From Prosapia bicincta (lineage: Eukaryota; Arthropoda; Insecta; Hemiptera; Cercopidae), in NCBI GenBank assembly GCA_036971475.1, contig JBAIZL010000006.1, forward strand, positions 137,441,731 to 137,505,730: DNA of 64,000 bases. The letters are read 5' to 3'. This document shows positions 1 through 13,140 of the stretch, in pieces; within the stretch, counting starts at the first letter, position 1; each line of letters opens with the position of its first letter. The translations under genes and the position numbers were made by a program. The notes beneath the pieces are model-generated. The model was given only the letters and a program-made list of their open reading frames with translations. It ran no database searches and was not told the origin of the DNA.

Positions 1-330
1 TTTTTAGGGACTATTATATTTTTTTTAACTATCGTTTTATCATAATCTATATGAGAGACAGTTCTGGTTCAAATTGTTTTAAGCCTTTCCTACAGAAAAC
101 CATATAAAAAGTTCAATTTTGATACTTAAATTACTGAATCTAAACTCCACTACTATTTACTTAAGTGGAGTCGAAATTAGCTATAACTCGTTAATGATTG
201 CTTTTTGTATTCATGTTTATAAAAACGATTTCTTTCTATAGAATCACCTGTTTCGAGATTGTAACATATTTTTGAAACACTATGTACGTACGTTTTTCTC
301 GTTTCAACAGTGTCTGTTTGTTTCTTGCAG
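1..330. other. AT-rich sequence upstream of a candidate exon
   Basis: No open frame or repeat is seen here. The last 30 bases turn pyrimidine-rich and end in TTTCTTGCAG, which reads as a splice acceptor for the candidate exon that follows. The segment is therefore probably intron on the + strand (inference). Confidence 0.4.
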
Positions 331-449
331 ATTCTTGTGAAAGCGCCACTTTTATACCCTAAAACGTCCAGACGCCGCCAGTCCGCTCGTCTCTCTCTTC
401 ATGAACTCTCCCATTCTACGAGCGGAAGAACCAGGCTTCTGCAAATTTG
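331..449 (+). CDS. Candidate internal coding exon, 119 bp
   Basis: The product is not recognised. The segment starts directly after a strong acceptor (TGTTTGTTTCTTGCAG) and stops at TTTG|GTATGT, a good donor. Only the frame beginning at 331 is open over all 119 bases; the other two hit stops within 8 and 31 bases or so. The frame encodes about 39 residues, basic and Ser-rich in the middle (a KTSRRRQSARLS stretch) and ends with two spare bases (phase 2). GC content is clearly above that of the flanks. There is no start or stop codon, as expected of an internal exon. Acceptor, donor and single open frame are seen; that it belongs to a spliced host gene is inference. It cannot be joined directly to the candidate exon at 55518, because that join reads into a stop after two codons, so if the two belong to one gene there must be exons in between. 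Confidence 0.45.
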
Positions 450-1176
450 GTATGTGATTGAAAAATGTAAATAATCTGGTCAATATGTTGTATTAGAAAA
501 TAAAACTAAATATTCCATGATATCGAAGGTGTTGGGTTTCATTACATTTTATGAAAAACAATTCTGAAAGATAACAAGTATTAAGTACATAATCAGATAA
601 ATAAAAAATTTAAAATTACAGTAAAATTTAAATATTAAACTTTATTTTAATAAAAAATATAAATATTGATAAAAGATAAAATGCAAAATATAAATAATAA
701 TAAAAGATAAAAGACAAAATATAAATAATGAATATTAAATAAGAAGACTAATAATGATCTTTAAAAGTAAATTTTTCAAAATTTTTATAATTTTATTAAA
801 ATTATTAATTTTGAAAACTAAAAAATTCAATACTGGAAATCATCGCAACAAAAGATAATTAGTTCCGATGTATTTGATCCATTTAAATAAAAGGACTTGC
901 AATGTACGAAAAAACATTTTTAACAATATCATTTAGAAAATAAAAATTCTAAATTAAAATTACTAGTAGTGATTCTAAAATATTCTAAATATACAATATT
1001 GGATCTTCAATATTCTATTAAAATAATAATTAAATATGAAAACAGATGTGTTTAAAAAAAGGAAACCATTTTTTATTTAAAGAAAAATTTTTATTAAATT
1101 TGTATAAAACGTAATCTTTTAAAACAAGTTTAAAATACCATCCATGAAATCAAAACTCTAAATTAAAAAAAAATTA
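450..1176. other. AT-rich non-coding stretch
   Basis: Very AT-rich, with many short A- and T-runs and no open frame of note. It follows the donor GTATGT at 450 and leads straight into the 96-bp array, so it is probably intronic. I see no gene or regulatory site. Confidence 0.5.
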
Positions 1177-4103
1177 ATGAAAGCTGTGCCCAGGAGAAAT
1201 TACCGACTATTGTCAAGAATAATACTCTTTACTGTAGGGTAACTCATGTACCACTCCAGGAATATTGCCATAATCAAAGCTGTGCCCAGGAGTAATTACG
1301 GTCTATTGAAGAGCCTATTACTCTTTACTGTTGGGTAACTCATGTACCACTTCAGGAATATTGCCATAATGAAAGCTGTGCCCAGGAAAAATTACTGTCT
1401 ATTGTCAAGCCTATTACTCTTTAATGTAGGGTAACTCATGTACCACTTCAGGAATATTGCCATAATGAAAGCTGTGCCCAGGAGAAATTACAGACTGTTG
1501 TCAAGCCTATTACTCTTTACTGTAGGGTAGCTCATATACGACTTCAGGAATATTGCCATAATGAAAGGCGTGACCAGACGAAATTACCGAGTATTGTTAA
1601 GTCTAATACTCTTTACTGTAGGGTAACTCAAATACGACTTCAGTATAGTTGCCATAATGAAAGCTGTGCCCAGGAGAAGTAACCGACAATTGTCAACCCT
1701 ATTACTCTTTACTGTAGGGGCCACACGTGTATCAGTTAAGGAATATTACCATAATGAAAGTTGTGGCCAGAAGAAATTACCGTCTTTTGTCAAGCCTATT
1801 ATTCTTTACTGTAGGGTAACTCAGGTACCACTACAGGAATATTGCCATAATGAATGGCGAGGCCAGAAGAAATTTCCGAGTATTGTTAAGTCTAATACTA
1901 TTTATTGTAGGGTAGCTCATAAACCACTTCAGGAATATTGCCATAATGAAAGGCGTGACCAGAAGAAATTACCGACTATTGTCAAGCCTAATCCCCATTA
2001 CTGTAGGGTAACTCAGGTACTACTTGAGGAATATTGCCATAATGAAAGCGGTGCCCAGAAGAAGTTACCGAGTATTGTTAAGTCTAATACTCTTTTACTG
2101 TAAGGTAACTCAGGTACCACTTCAGGATATATAGCGATAATGAAAGGTGTGCCCAGAAGAAATTACCGAGTACTGTCAAACCTAATACTCTTTACTGTAG
2201 GGTAACTCATGTACCACTTCAAGAATATTGCGATAATGAAAGCTGTGCCCAGAAGAAATTACCGAGTACTGTCAAGCCTAATACTCTTTATTGTAGGGTC
2301 ACTCATGTACCACTTCAGGAATATTGCCATAATGAAAGGCGTGGCCAGAATAAATTACCAAGTATTGTCAAGCCTAATAACCTCTACTGTAGGGTAACTC
2401 ATGTACCACTTCAGGAATATTGCCATAATGAAAGGCGTGGCCAGAATAAATTACCAAGTACTGTCAAGCCTAATACTTTTTACTGTAGGGTAACTCAGGC
2501 ACCACTTCAGGAATATTGTCATAATGAAAGCGGTGAGCAGAAGAAATTACCGACAATTGTCAAGCCTAATACCCTTTACTGTAGGGTAGATCATGTACCA
2601 CTAGAGGATAATTGCCATAATGAAATCTGTGCCCAGACGAAATTACCGAGTACTGTCAAGCCTAATACCCTTTACTGTATGGTAACTCAGGTACCACTTC
2701 AGGAATATTGACATAATGAAAGCTGTAACCAGAAGAAATTACCGACTATTGTCAAGAGTAATACCCTTTACTGTAGGGTAGCTCATGTACCACTCCAGGA
2801 ATATTGCCATAATGAAAGGCGTGGCCAGAAAAAATTACCGAGTATTGTTAAGTCTAATACCCTTTACTGTAGGGTAACTCATGTACCACTTCAGGAATAT
2901 TGCCATAATGAAAGGCGCGGCCAGAAGAAATTACCGAGTATTGTCAAGCCTTTTATCCTTTACTGTAGGGTAACTCAGGTACCACTTCAAGAATATTGCG
3001 ATAAGGAAAGCTGTGCCCAGAATAAATTACCGAGCACTGTCAAGGCTAATACCCTTTACTGTAATTTAGCTCAGGTACCACTTTAGGAATATAGCGATAA
3101 TGCAAGATGTGCCCAGAAGAAATTACCGACTTCTGTCAAGCCTAATACTCTTTACTGTAGGGTAGCTCATGTACCACTAGAGGATCATTGCTATAATGAA
3201 TGTTGCGAGCAGAAAAAATTACCGACTATTGTCAAACCTATTACTCTTTATTGTAGGTAACTCATGTACCACTGCAGGAATATTGCCATAATGAAAGGCG
3301 TGGCCAGAATAAATTACCAAGTATTGTCAAGCCTAATAACCTCTACTGTAGGGTAACTCATGTACCACTTCAGGAATATTGCCATAATGAAAGGCGTGGC
3401 CAGAATAAATTACCAAGTATTGTCAAGCCTAATAACCTCTACTGTAGGGTAACTCATGTACCACTGCAGGAATATTGCCATAATGAAAGGCGTGGCCAGA
3501 ATAAATTACCAAGTATTGTCAAGCCTAATAACCTCTACTGTAGGGTAACTCATGTACCACTTCAGGAATATTGCCATAATGAAAGCTGTGACCAGTAGAA
3601 ATTATAGACTTTTTCACACCTATTACTCTTTACTCTAGGGTAGCTCATGTACCACTTCAGGAATATTGCCATAATGAAAGCGGTGACCAGAAGAAATTAC
3701 AGACTTATGTCAAGCCTATTACTCTTTACTGTAAGGTAACTCATGTACCCCTTCAGGAAAATGGCCATAATGAAAGTTGTGAACAGAAGAAATTACAGAC
3801 TTTTGTCAAGCCTATTACTCTTTACTGTAGGGTAACTCGTGTACCACTTCAGGAATATTGCCATAATGAAAGCTGTGAACGGGATAAATTACAGACACTT
3901 GTCAAACCTATTACATTTTACTGTAGGGTAACTCAGGTACCACTTCAGAAATATTGCCATAACGAAAGCTGTGCCCAGGATAAATTACAGACTTTTGTCA
4001 AACCTATTACTCTTTACTGTAGGGTAGCTCATGTACCACTTCAGGAATATTGCCATAATGAAGGTTGTAGCCAGAATATATTACCGAGTATTGTCAAGTC
4101 TAT
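1177..4103. repeat. 96-bp tandem repeat array, about 30.5 units
   Basis: Spacing measured between successive ATGAAAGCTGTGCCCAGGAG-like segments is 96 bp (1177, 1273, 1369, 1465 and onward). Units share landmarks such as AATTACCGA, TTGTCAAGCCTA, CTTTACTGTAGGGTAACTCA and CAGGAATATTGCCATAAT. Copies differ by scattered substitutions, with a few near-identical runs, for example the GGCCAGAATAAATTACCAAG subtype near 2332-2480 and 3290-3570. Because 96 is divisible by three, short open frames persist through several units (for example 1657-2103); these are by-products of the period and not genes. The array ends abruptly at about 4103, just before the 160-bp repeats. Confidence 0.95.
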
Positions 4104-4127
4104 GCCATTTGTTAAGCCTATTATTTC

Positions 4128-4767
4128 CTTCGAAGGAAACAAAGTTATATCCTTATGCGGAGCATCTTCAGTCTAGCGTAGGAAGCCGAACTCAATGAGA
4201 ACTCAAAGTTATACATTCGTCAGTGTGTTGTGCGGAAAGTGTGAGAGTAAAGAAAAAGTGTGAAAAAAAGAATGTTGACAAGGAGTGCTTCGAAGGACAC
4301 AAAGTTAGTTCCTTATGCGGAGCATCTTCAGTCTAGCGTAGGAAGCCGAACTCAATGAGAACTCAAAGTTATACATTCGTCAGTGTGTTGTGCGGAAAGT
4401 GTGAGAGTAAAGAAAGAGTGTGAAAAAAAGAATGTTGACAAGGAGTGCTTCGAAGGACACAAAGTTATATCCTTATGCGGAGCATCTTCAGTCTAGCGTA
4501 GGAAGCCGAACTCAATGAGAACTCAAAGTTATACATTCGTCAGTGTGTTGTGCGGAAAGTGTGAGAGTAAAGAAAAAGTGTGAAAAAAAGAATGTTGACA
4601 ATGAGTGCTTCGAAGGACACAAAGTTAGTTCCTTATACGGAGCATCTTCAGTCTAGCGTAGGATGCCGAACTCAATGAGAACTCGAAGTTATACATTCGT
4701 CAGTGTGTTGTGCGGAAAGTGTGAGAGTAAAGAAAGAGTGTGAAAAAAAGATTGTTGACAAGGAGTG
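4128..4767. repeat. Four tandem 160-bp repeats
   Basis: Units start with CTTCGAAGG at 4128, 4288, 4448 and 4608, and a truncated fifth start is at 4768. The units are almost identical, differing at a handful of bases (for example AAAAAGTG versus AAAGAGTG), which suggests recent amplification. Each contains the landmarks GGAGCATCTTCAGTCTAGCG, CATTCGTCAGTGTGTTG and a purine-rich GTGAGAGTAAAGAAAGAGTG end. Similarity to the leader of a mobile element is possible but not shown. Confidence 0.93.
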
Positions 4768-5045
4768 CTTCGACTGTATTGACTGACACTGTGGTACCAG
4801 TATGGACTTTACTGGACTGTGGACCGGCCTGCATTTGGGACGAGACTAATTCCAACAAGACGCTGCACTTTTGACCACTTCTTTAGAACTGCGCCGGATC
4901 AACAGAACTTTCCGAACGGCAAAGTTTTCGCTTCTTAAATTCCCCATCTGATTAGTTCTGTCCAGTAGTGCCTTTATCCACTCACGGCCGGACCCTCAGA
5001 CTCAGGACTTGGTCCTAAGGGCATAAACCTTCCCGTATGACCTTG
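4768..5045. other. GC-richer unique block after the 160-bp repeats
   Basis: After the partial fifth 160-bp start, the sequence becomes single copy and GC-richer than everything around it (for example GGACCGGCCTGCATTTGGGA and CACTCACGGCCGGACCCTCA). No long open frame or splice pair is evident. Together with the four upstream repeats it may be a remnant of a mobile element, such as an LTR or leader with subrepeats, but nothing here identifies a family. Confidence 0.3.
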
Positions 5046-6343
5046 GGAACCTAAATGTGGTACATAGTATCTATCCATCATCAGTTCTACATCCTAGTAT
5101 ATACATAAAAACAAATACACAATTCATACAACAAAAATATGTAATTGCATCTAGGATGTTTCCACACCACTCCTTGTATAGCCATATTGATCACCTATTG
5201 ACCAATGATAATGACAAATTAGTTGTTGAAATATTTTTCATGTAATTAAACATGTTTTTTGTGATTTGAGTAAAAACGATACAACGAGTTTTTAATATAT
5301 AACGATAATGTCATAGTCAAGTTAAAAACTATTTATATACTTTTATCTATGTAAACCATTTACATAGACTTTTTCAAGAAATTGAAACCAACTTAAATTG
5401 AAAAGATTTATTAAATCCTACGAACACATTACAACAGCGGTACAGCAAAAAATTTTAGTTTAGATGTTGGGAAAATTCACTGAATAAAATTTTTCTAACA
5501 AATTTAATTGAAATCTGTTCTTAAGTATTGTAAGCGCGAATAAGAAAGTTTTAATTATAAAATTGTATTAAAAACATATAAATATCTATCGTGATATTGA
5601 ATATTTTATAGTAAGATTTATTGAAATATAAATTTATATATTTATTAACTGATAGAAAATATTCAATAACATTTTAACCTGATAGAATAGAATAAATAAT
5701 GTAACATAATGTACGCTTATAAAGCTACTGTTCTACAACGTAACATAAAATCAGTTGTTGTTGTATGATATCATATGTTATCGCCCGATTCAAATTAAAA
5801 CAGTTGTATACTAGAGATATACAACATATGTGCCTGTGGGAGGATTACGTCATTTCCTGCACAAGACGTGGTCGGTGACACAATTCTATGAAAAATAATT
5901 ATATCTGAAAATTATAACAGTAACAAACAGTAAGACATTACCAGTGATACCCAGCTTCATTTTTCGGAGTCGGGATTATTAGGGATATTACATGATCAGC
6001 AGGTGATACAACTTTTACATAAACTGCAGTAAAGATATAAATATTAAGATACATACATAGGCCTATATTTAACTAGATTTGTGATACATGCTCAATGCAG
6101 TTAATTTAATAATGCTCAATATCTCTTTGATTTGAAATAGAAAAATAAATTACGATACAATGGATATGGTTATTGAATTAATACATACAGTTAAAAATAT
6201 AGATAGTTACTTAATGAAAATTTTGAACAGTTAGTCTTGACAGTGGATGGTATGTAGGATGCTTTCTCTGCAGGTACCTTGGATTGAATTCCAAAAGGTA
6301 AAAAAAAATGAACTCTTAAAGCCCAGTAGTTCCAGTAGTGCGG
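5046..6343. other. AT-rich unique stretch
   Basis: No convincing gene. A 62-codon frame at 5057-5245 has no supporting features. A small inverted repeat, GTTGTATA and TATACAAC, lies at 5803-5810 and 5818-5825. The segment runs into the first degenerate 121-bp units at about 6344. Confidence 0.5.
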
Positions 6344-9300
6344 GCTCGGAGGAGACAGAGTGTAACAACATCATACATCCCAAGCATAGAGCTGTCTAAT
6401 GACTAATATTTCTATTGCTCCAGAACTAGGATTTAACCGTCCCTATGTTGGACTCAGTTTAGGACGCTGCAAGAGGCAGAGTGTAACAACATCGTACATC
6501 CCAAGCATAGAGCTGTCTAATAACTAATATTTCTATTGGTACAGATCTAGGATTTAACCGTCGTTATCTTGGACGTAGTTTAGGGTGCTGTAACAGGCAG
6601 AGTGTAACAGCATCATACATCCCAAGCATAGAGTCGTCTAATCACTAATAGTCCTAATGCTCCAGATCTAAGATTTAACCGTCCCTATGTTGGAATTAGT
6701 TTAGGGCGCTGCAAGAGGCAGAGTGCAACCGCATCGTACATCCCAAGTATAGAGTCGTCTAACCACTAATACTTCTATTGCTCCAAATCTAGGATTTAAC
6801 TGTCCCTATGTTGGATTCAGTTTAAAGCGCTGTAAGATACAGAGTGCGACAGCATCGTACTTCCCAAGCATAGAGTCGTCTAATCACTAATAGCCCTAAT
6901 GCTCCAGATCTAAGATTTAACCGTCCCTATGTTGGAAATAGTTTAGGGCGCTGCAAGAGGCAGAGTGCAACAGCATCGTTCATCCAAAGCACAGAGTCGT
7001 CTAATCACTAACAGTTCTATTGCTCCAGATCTAGGATTTAACCGTCCCTAGCTTATACTCAGTTTAAGGCGCTGCAAGAGGCAGAGTGCAAAAGCATCGT
7101 ACATCCCAAGCATAGAGTCGTCTAATCACTAATAGTTCTATTGCTCCAGATATAGGATTTAACCGTCCCTATGATGGAATTAGTTTAGGGTGCTGCAAGA
7201 GGCAGAGTACAACAGCATCGTATATTCCAAGCATAGAGTCGTCTAATCACTAATAGTTCTATTGCTCCAGATCTAGGATTTAACCGTCTCAATCTTGGAC
7301 TCAGTTAAAGGCGCTGCAAGAGGCAGAGTGCAACAGCATCGTACATCTGAAGCATTGAGTCGTCTAATCACTAATAGTCCTAATGTTCCAGTTCTAGGAT
7401 TTAACCGTCCGTATGTTGGATTTAGTTTAGGGCGCTGCAAGAGGCAGAGTGTAACAGCATCGTACATACCAAGCATAGAGTCGTGTAACCACTAATTTTT
7501 CTATGGCTCCAGATCTAGGATTTACCCGTCCCTATCTTATACTCAGGTTAGGGTGCTGCAAGGGGCAGAGTGCGACAGCATCGTACATCCCAAGCATAGA
7601 GTCGTCTAATCACTAATAGTTCTATTACTCTAGATCTAGGATTTAACCGTCCCTAGCTTATACTCAGGTTAGGGTGCTGCAAGGGGCAGAGTGCAACAGC
7701 ATCGTACATCCCAAGCAAAGAGTCGTCTAATCACTAATAGTTCTATTACTCTAGATCTAGGATTTACCCGTCCCTATCTTATACTCAGGTTAGGGTGCTG
7801 CAAGGGGCAGAGTGCGACAGCATCGTACATCCCAAGCATAGAGTCGTCTAATCACTAATAGTTCTATTACTCTAGATCTAGGATTTAACCGTCCCTATCT
7901 TGGACTCGGTTTAGGGTGCTGTAAGAGGCAGAGTGCGACAGCATCGTACATCCCAAGCATAGAGTCGTGTAACCACTAATATTTCTATTGGTCCAGATCT
8001 AAGATTTACCGTCGATATCTTGGACTTAGTTTAGGGTGCTGTAACAAGAAGAGTGCAACAGCATCGTACATCCGAAGCATTGAGTCGTCTAATCACTAAT
8101 CATTCTATTGTTCCAGATCTAGGAATAAACCGTCCCTATCTTGGACTCAGGTTAGGGCGCTGCAAGAGGCAGGGTGCAACAGCATCGTACATCCCAAGCA
8201 TTGAGTCGTCTAATCACTAATAGTCCAAATGTTCCAGATCTAGGATTTACCCGTCCTTATGTTGGATTTAGTTTAGGGGGCTGCAAGAGGCATAGTGCAA
8301 CAGCATCGTACACCCCAAACATAGAGAGTCGTTTAATCACTAATAGTGCTATTGCTCGAGATCTAGGATTTAACCGTCCCTATCTTATACCCAGGTTAGG
8401 GCGCTGCAAGGGGCATAGTGCAACAGTATCATACATCCCAAGCTTAGAGTCGTCTAATCACTAATTGTTCTATTGCTCCAGATCTAGGATTTAACCGTCT
8501 CTAACTTTGACTCAGTTTAGGGCGCTGCAAGAGGCAGAGTGTAACAGCATCGTGCATTCCAAACATAGAATAGTTTAATCACTAATAGTTCTATTGCTCC
8601 AGATCTAGGATTTAACCGTCCCTAGCTTATACACAGTTAAGGGCGCTGCAAGATGCAGAGTGCAACAGCATCGTACATTCCAAGCATATAGTCGTCTAAT
8701 CACTAATAGTTCTATTATTCTAGATCTAGGATTTAACCGTCCCTATCTTATACCCAGGTTAGGGCGCTGCAAGGGGCATAGTGCAACAGTATCATACATC
8801 CCAAGCTTAGAGTCGTCTAATCACTAATAGTTCTATTGCTCCAGATCTAGGATTTAACCGTCCCTAGCTTATACTCGGTTTAGAGTGCTGCTAGAGGCAG
8901 AGTGCAACAGCATCGTACACCCCAAACATAGAGAGTTTAATCACTAATAGTGCTATTGCTCGAGATCTAGGATTTAACCGTCCCTATCTTATACCCAGGT
9001 TAGGGCGCTGCAAGGGGCAGATTGCAACAGTATCATACATCCCAAGCTTAGAGTCGTCTAATCACTAATTGTTCTATTGCTCCAGATCTAGGATTTAACC
9101 GTCTCTAACTTTGACTCAGTTTAGGGCGCTGCAAGAGGCAGAGTGTAACAGCATCGTGCATTCCAAGCATAGAGTAGTTTAATCACTAATAGTTCTATTG
9201 CTCCAGATCTAGGATTTAACCGTCCCTAGCTTATACACAGTTAAGGGCGCTGCAAGATGCAGAGTGCAACACCATCGTACATTCCAAGCATATAGTCGTC

Positions 9301-11799
9301 TAATCACTAATGGTTCTATTACTCTAGATCTAGGATTTAACCGTCCCTAGCTTATACACAGTTAAGGGCGCTGCAAGATGCAGAGTGCAACAGCATCGTA
9401 CATTCCAAGCATATAGTCGTCTAATCACTAATAGTTCTATTACTCTAGATCTAGGATTTAACCGTCCCTAGCTTATACACAGTTAAAGGCGCTGCAAGAT
9501 GCAGAGTGCAACAGCATCGTACATTCCAAGCATATAGTCGTCTAATCACTAATAGTTCTATTACTCTAGATCTAGGATTTAACCGTCCCTAGCTTATACA
9601 CAGTTAAGAGCGCTGCAAGATGCAGAGTGCAACAGCATCGTACATTCCAAGCATATAGTCGTCTAATCACTAATAGTTCTATTGCTCCAGATCTAGGATT
9701 TAACCGTCCCTAGCTTATACTCGGTTTAGAGTGCTGCAAGAGGCAGAGTGCAACAGCATCGTACATTCCAAGCATATAGTCGTCTAATCACTAATAGTTC
9801 TATTACTCTAGTTCTAGGATTTAACCGTCCCTAGCTTATACACAGTTAAGGGCGCTGCAAGATGCAGAGTGCAACAGCATCGTACATTCCAAGCATATAG
9901 TCGTCTAATCACTAATAGTTCTATTACTCTAGATCTAGGATTTAACCGTCCCTAGCTTATACATAGTTAAGGGCGCTGCAAGATGCAGAGTGCAACAGCA
10001 TCGTACATTCCAAGCATATAGTCGTCTAATCGCTAATAGTTCTATTGCTCCAGATCTAGGATTTAACCGTCCCCAGCTTATACTCGGTTTAGAGTGCTGC
10101 AAGAGGCAGAGTGCAACAGCATCGTTCATCCAAAGCATAGAGTCGTCTAATCATTAATAGTTCTAATTCTCCAGATGTAGGATTTAACACTCCCTATCTT
10201 GGACTCAGTTTAGGGTGCTGCAAGAGGCAGAGTGCAACAGCATCGTATATTACAAGCATAGAGTCGTCTAATCACTAATAGTCCTACCTCTCCAGATCTA
10301 GGATTTAACACTCTCTACCTTATATTCAGTTTAGGGCGCTGCAAGAGGCAGAGTGCAACAGCATCGTACATCCCTAGCATAGAGTAGTCTAATGACTAAC
10401 AGATCTATTGATCCAGATCTAGGATTTAACCGTCCCTATGTTGGACTCAGTTTAGGGCGCTGATAGAAGCAGCGTGTAACAGCATCGTACTCCCCAAACA
10501 AAGAGTCGTCTAACCACTAATATTTCTATTGCTCCAGATCTATGATTTAACCGTCATTATCTTGGACTTAGTTTAGGGTGATGTAACAGGCAGAGTGTAA
10601 CAGCATCATACATCCCAAGCGTAGAGTTGTCTAAACACTAATAGTCCTACTGCTCCAGATCTAGGATTTAATCGTCCCTATGTTGGACTCAGTTTAGAGC
10701 GCTGCAAGATTCAGAGTGCAACAGCATTGCACATCCCAAGCGTAGAGTCGTCTAATCACTAATAGTTCTATTGCTCCAGATCTAGGATTTAACCGTCCCT
10801 AGCTTATACTTAGATTAGGGCGCTGTAAGATTCAAAGTGCGACAGCATCGTACATCCCAAGCATAGAGTCGTTTAACCACTAATATTTCTATTACTCCAG
10901 ATCAAGGATTTAACTGTCTCTATGTCGGACTCAGTTTAGGACGCTGCAAGAGGCAGAGTGTAACAGCATCGTACTTCCCAAGCATAGAGTCGTCTAATCA
11001 CTAATATTTCTATTGGTCCAGATCTAAGATTTAACCGTCGTTATCTTGGACTTAGTTTAGGGTTCTGTAACAGGCAGAGTGTAACAGCATCATACATCCA
11101 AAGCATAGATTCGTCTAATCACTAATAGTCCTACTTCCCCAGATCTAGGATTTAACCGTCCCAATGTTGGAATAATTTTAAGGCGCTGCAAGAGGCAGAG
11201 TGCAACAGAATCGTACATCCCAAGCATAAAGTCGTCTAATCACTAATAGTTCTATTGCTCCAGATCTAGGATTTAACCGTCCCTAGCTTATACACAGTTA
11301 AGGGCGCTGCAAGATGCAGAGTGCAACAGCATCGTACATTCCAAGCATAGAGTCGTCTAATCACTAACAGTTCTATTGCTCCAGATCTAGGATTTAACCG
11401 TCCCTAGCTTACACTCAGTTTAGGGCCCTGCAAGAGGCAGAGTACAACAGCATCGACAATCCCAAGCATAGAGTCGTCTAATCATTACATAACTATTGCT
11501 CCAGATCTAGGAATAAACCGTCTCTATGTTGGAATCAGTTTAAGGCGCTGCAAGAGGCAGAGTGCAACAGCATCGTACATCCCAAGCATAGAGTCGTCTA
11601 ATCACTAATAGTTATATTGTTCCAGATCTAGGAATAAACCGTCCCAATATTGTAATTAGTTTAGGGCGCTGCAAGAGGCAGAGTGCAACAGCATCGTACA
11701 TCCCAAGCATAGAGTCGTCTAATCACTAATAGTTATATTGTTCCAGATCTAGGAATAAACCGTCCCAATATTGTAATTAGTTTAGGGCGCTGCAAGAGG

Positions 11800-13140
11800 C
11801 AGAGTGCAACAGCATCGTTCATCCAAAGCACAGAGTCGTCTAATCACTAACAGTTCTATTGCTCCAGATCTAGGATTTAACCGTCCCTAGCTTATACTCA
11901 GTTTAAGGCACTGCAAGAGGCAGAGTGCAAAAGCATCGTACATCCCAAGCATAGAGTCGTCTAATCACTAATAGTTCTATTGCTCCAGATATAGGATTTA
12001 ACCGTCCCTATGATGGAATTAGTTTAGGGTGCTGCAAGAGGCAGAGTACAACAGCATCGTATATTCCAAGCATAGAGTCGTCTAATCACTAATAGTTCTA
12101 TTGCTCCAGATCTAGGATTTAACCGTCTCAATCTTGGACTCAGTTAAAGGCGCTGCAAGAGGCAGAGTGCAACAGCATCGTACATCTGAAGCATTGAGTC
12201 GTCTAATCACTAATAGTCCTAATGTTCCAGTTCTAGGATTTAACCGTCCGTATGTTGGATTTAGTTTAGGGCGCTGCAAGAGGCAGAGTGTAACAGCATC
12301 GTACATACCAAGCATAGAGTCGTGTAACCACTAATTTTTCTATGGCTCCAGATCTAGGATTTACCCGTCCCTATCTTATACTCAGGTTAGGGTGCTGCAA
12401 GGGGCAGAGTGCGACAGCATCGTACATCCCAAGCATAGAGTCGTCTAATCACTAATAGTTCTATTACTCTAGATCTAGGATTTAACCGTCCCTAGCTTAT
12501 ACTCAGGTTAGGGTGCTGCAAGGGGCAGAGTGCAACAGCATCGTACATCCCAAGCAAAGAGTCGTCTAATCACTAATAGTTCTATTACTCTAGATCTAGG
12601 ATTTACCCGTCCCTATCTTATACTCAGGTTAGGGTGCTGCAAGGGGCAGAGTGCGACAGCATCGTACATCCCAAGCATAGAGTCGTCTAATCACTAATAG
12701 TTCTATTACTCTAGATCTAGGATTTAACCGTCCCTATCTTGGACTCGGTTTAGGGTGCTGTAAGAGGCAGAGTGCGACAGCATCGTACATCCCAAGCATA
12801 GAGTCGTGTAACCACTAATATTTCTATTGGTCCAGATCTAAGATTTACCGTCGATATCTTGGACTTAGTTTAGGGTGCTGTAACAAGAAGAGTGCAACAG
12901 CATCGTACATCCGAAGCATTGAGTCGTCTAATCACTAATCATTCTATTGTTCCAGATCTAGGAATAAACCGTCCCTATCTTGGACTCAGGTTAGGGCGCT
13001 GCAAGAGGCATAGTGCAACAGCATCGTACACCCCAAACATAGAGAGTCGTTTAATCACTAATAGTGCTATTGCTCGAGATCTAGGATTTAACCGTCCCTA
13101 TCTTATACCCAGGTTAGGGCGCTGCAAGGGGCATAGTGCA
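11800..13140. repeat. Duplicated block inside the 121-bp array (copy of about 6961-8425)
   Basis: The private variants of units at about 6961-8170 recur in order at 11800-13009 with a fixed offset of 4839 bp, which is 40 units of 121 bp minus one base. The 67-codon minus frame at 7273-7476 and the 66-codon plus frame at 7295-7495 recur unchanged at 12112-12315 and 12134-12334. Near 8171/13010 the second copy lacks one unit, after which similarity continues to about 13140. A further stretch, 8881-9290, matches 13841-14253 at an offset of 4960-4963. Confidence 0.85.

Noticed and set aside
1657..2397. Open frames of 148 and 62 codons in the 96-bp array
   Set aside because: By-products of a period divisible by three; no start context, splice signals or composition of a gene.
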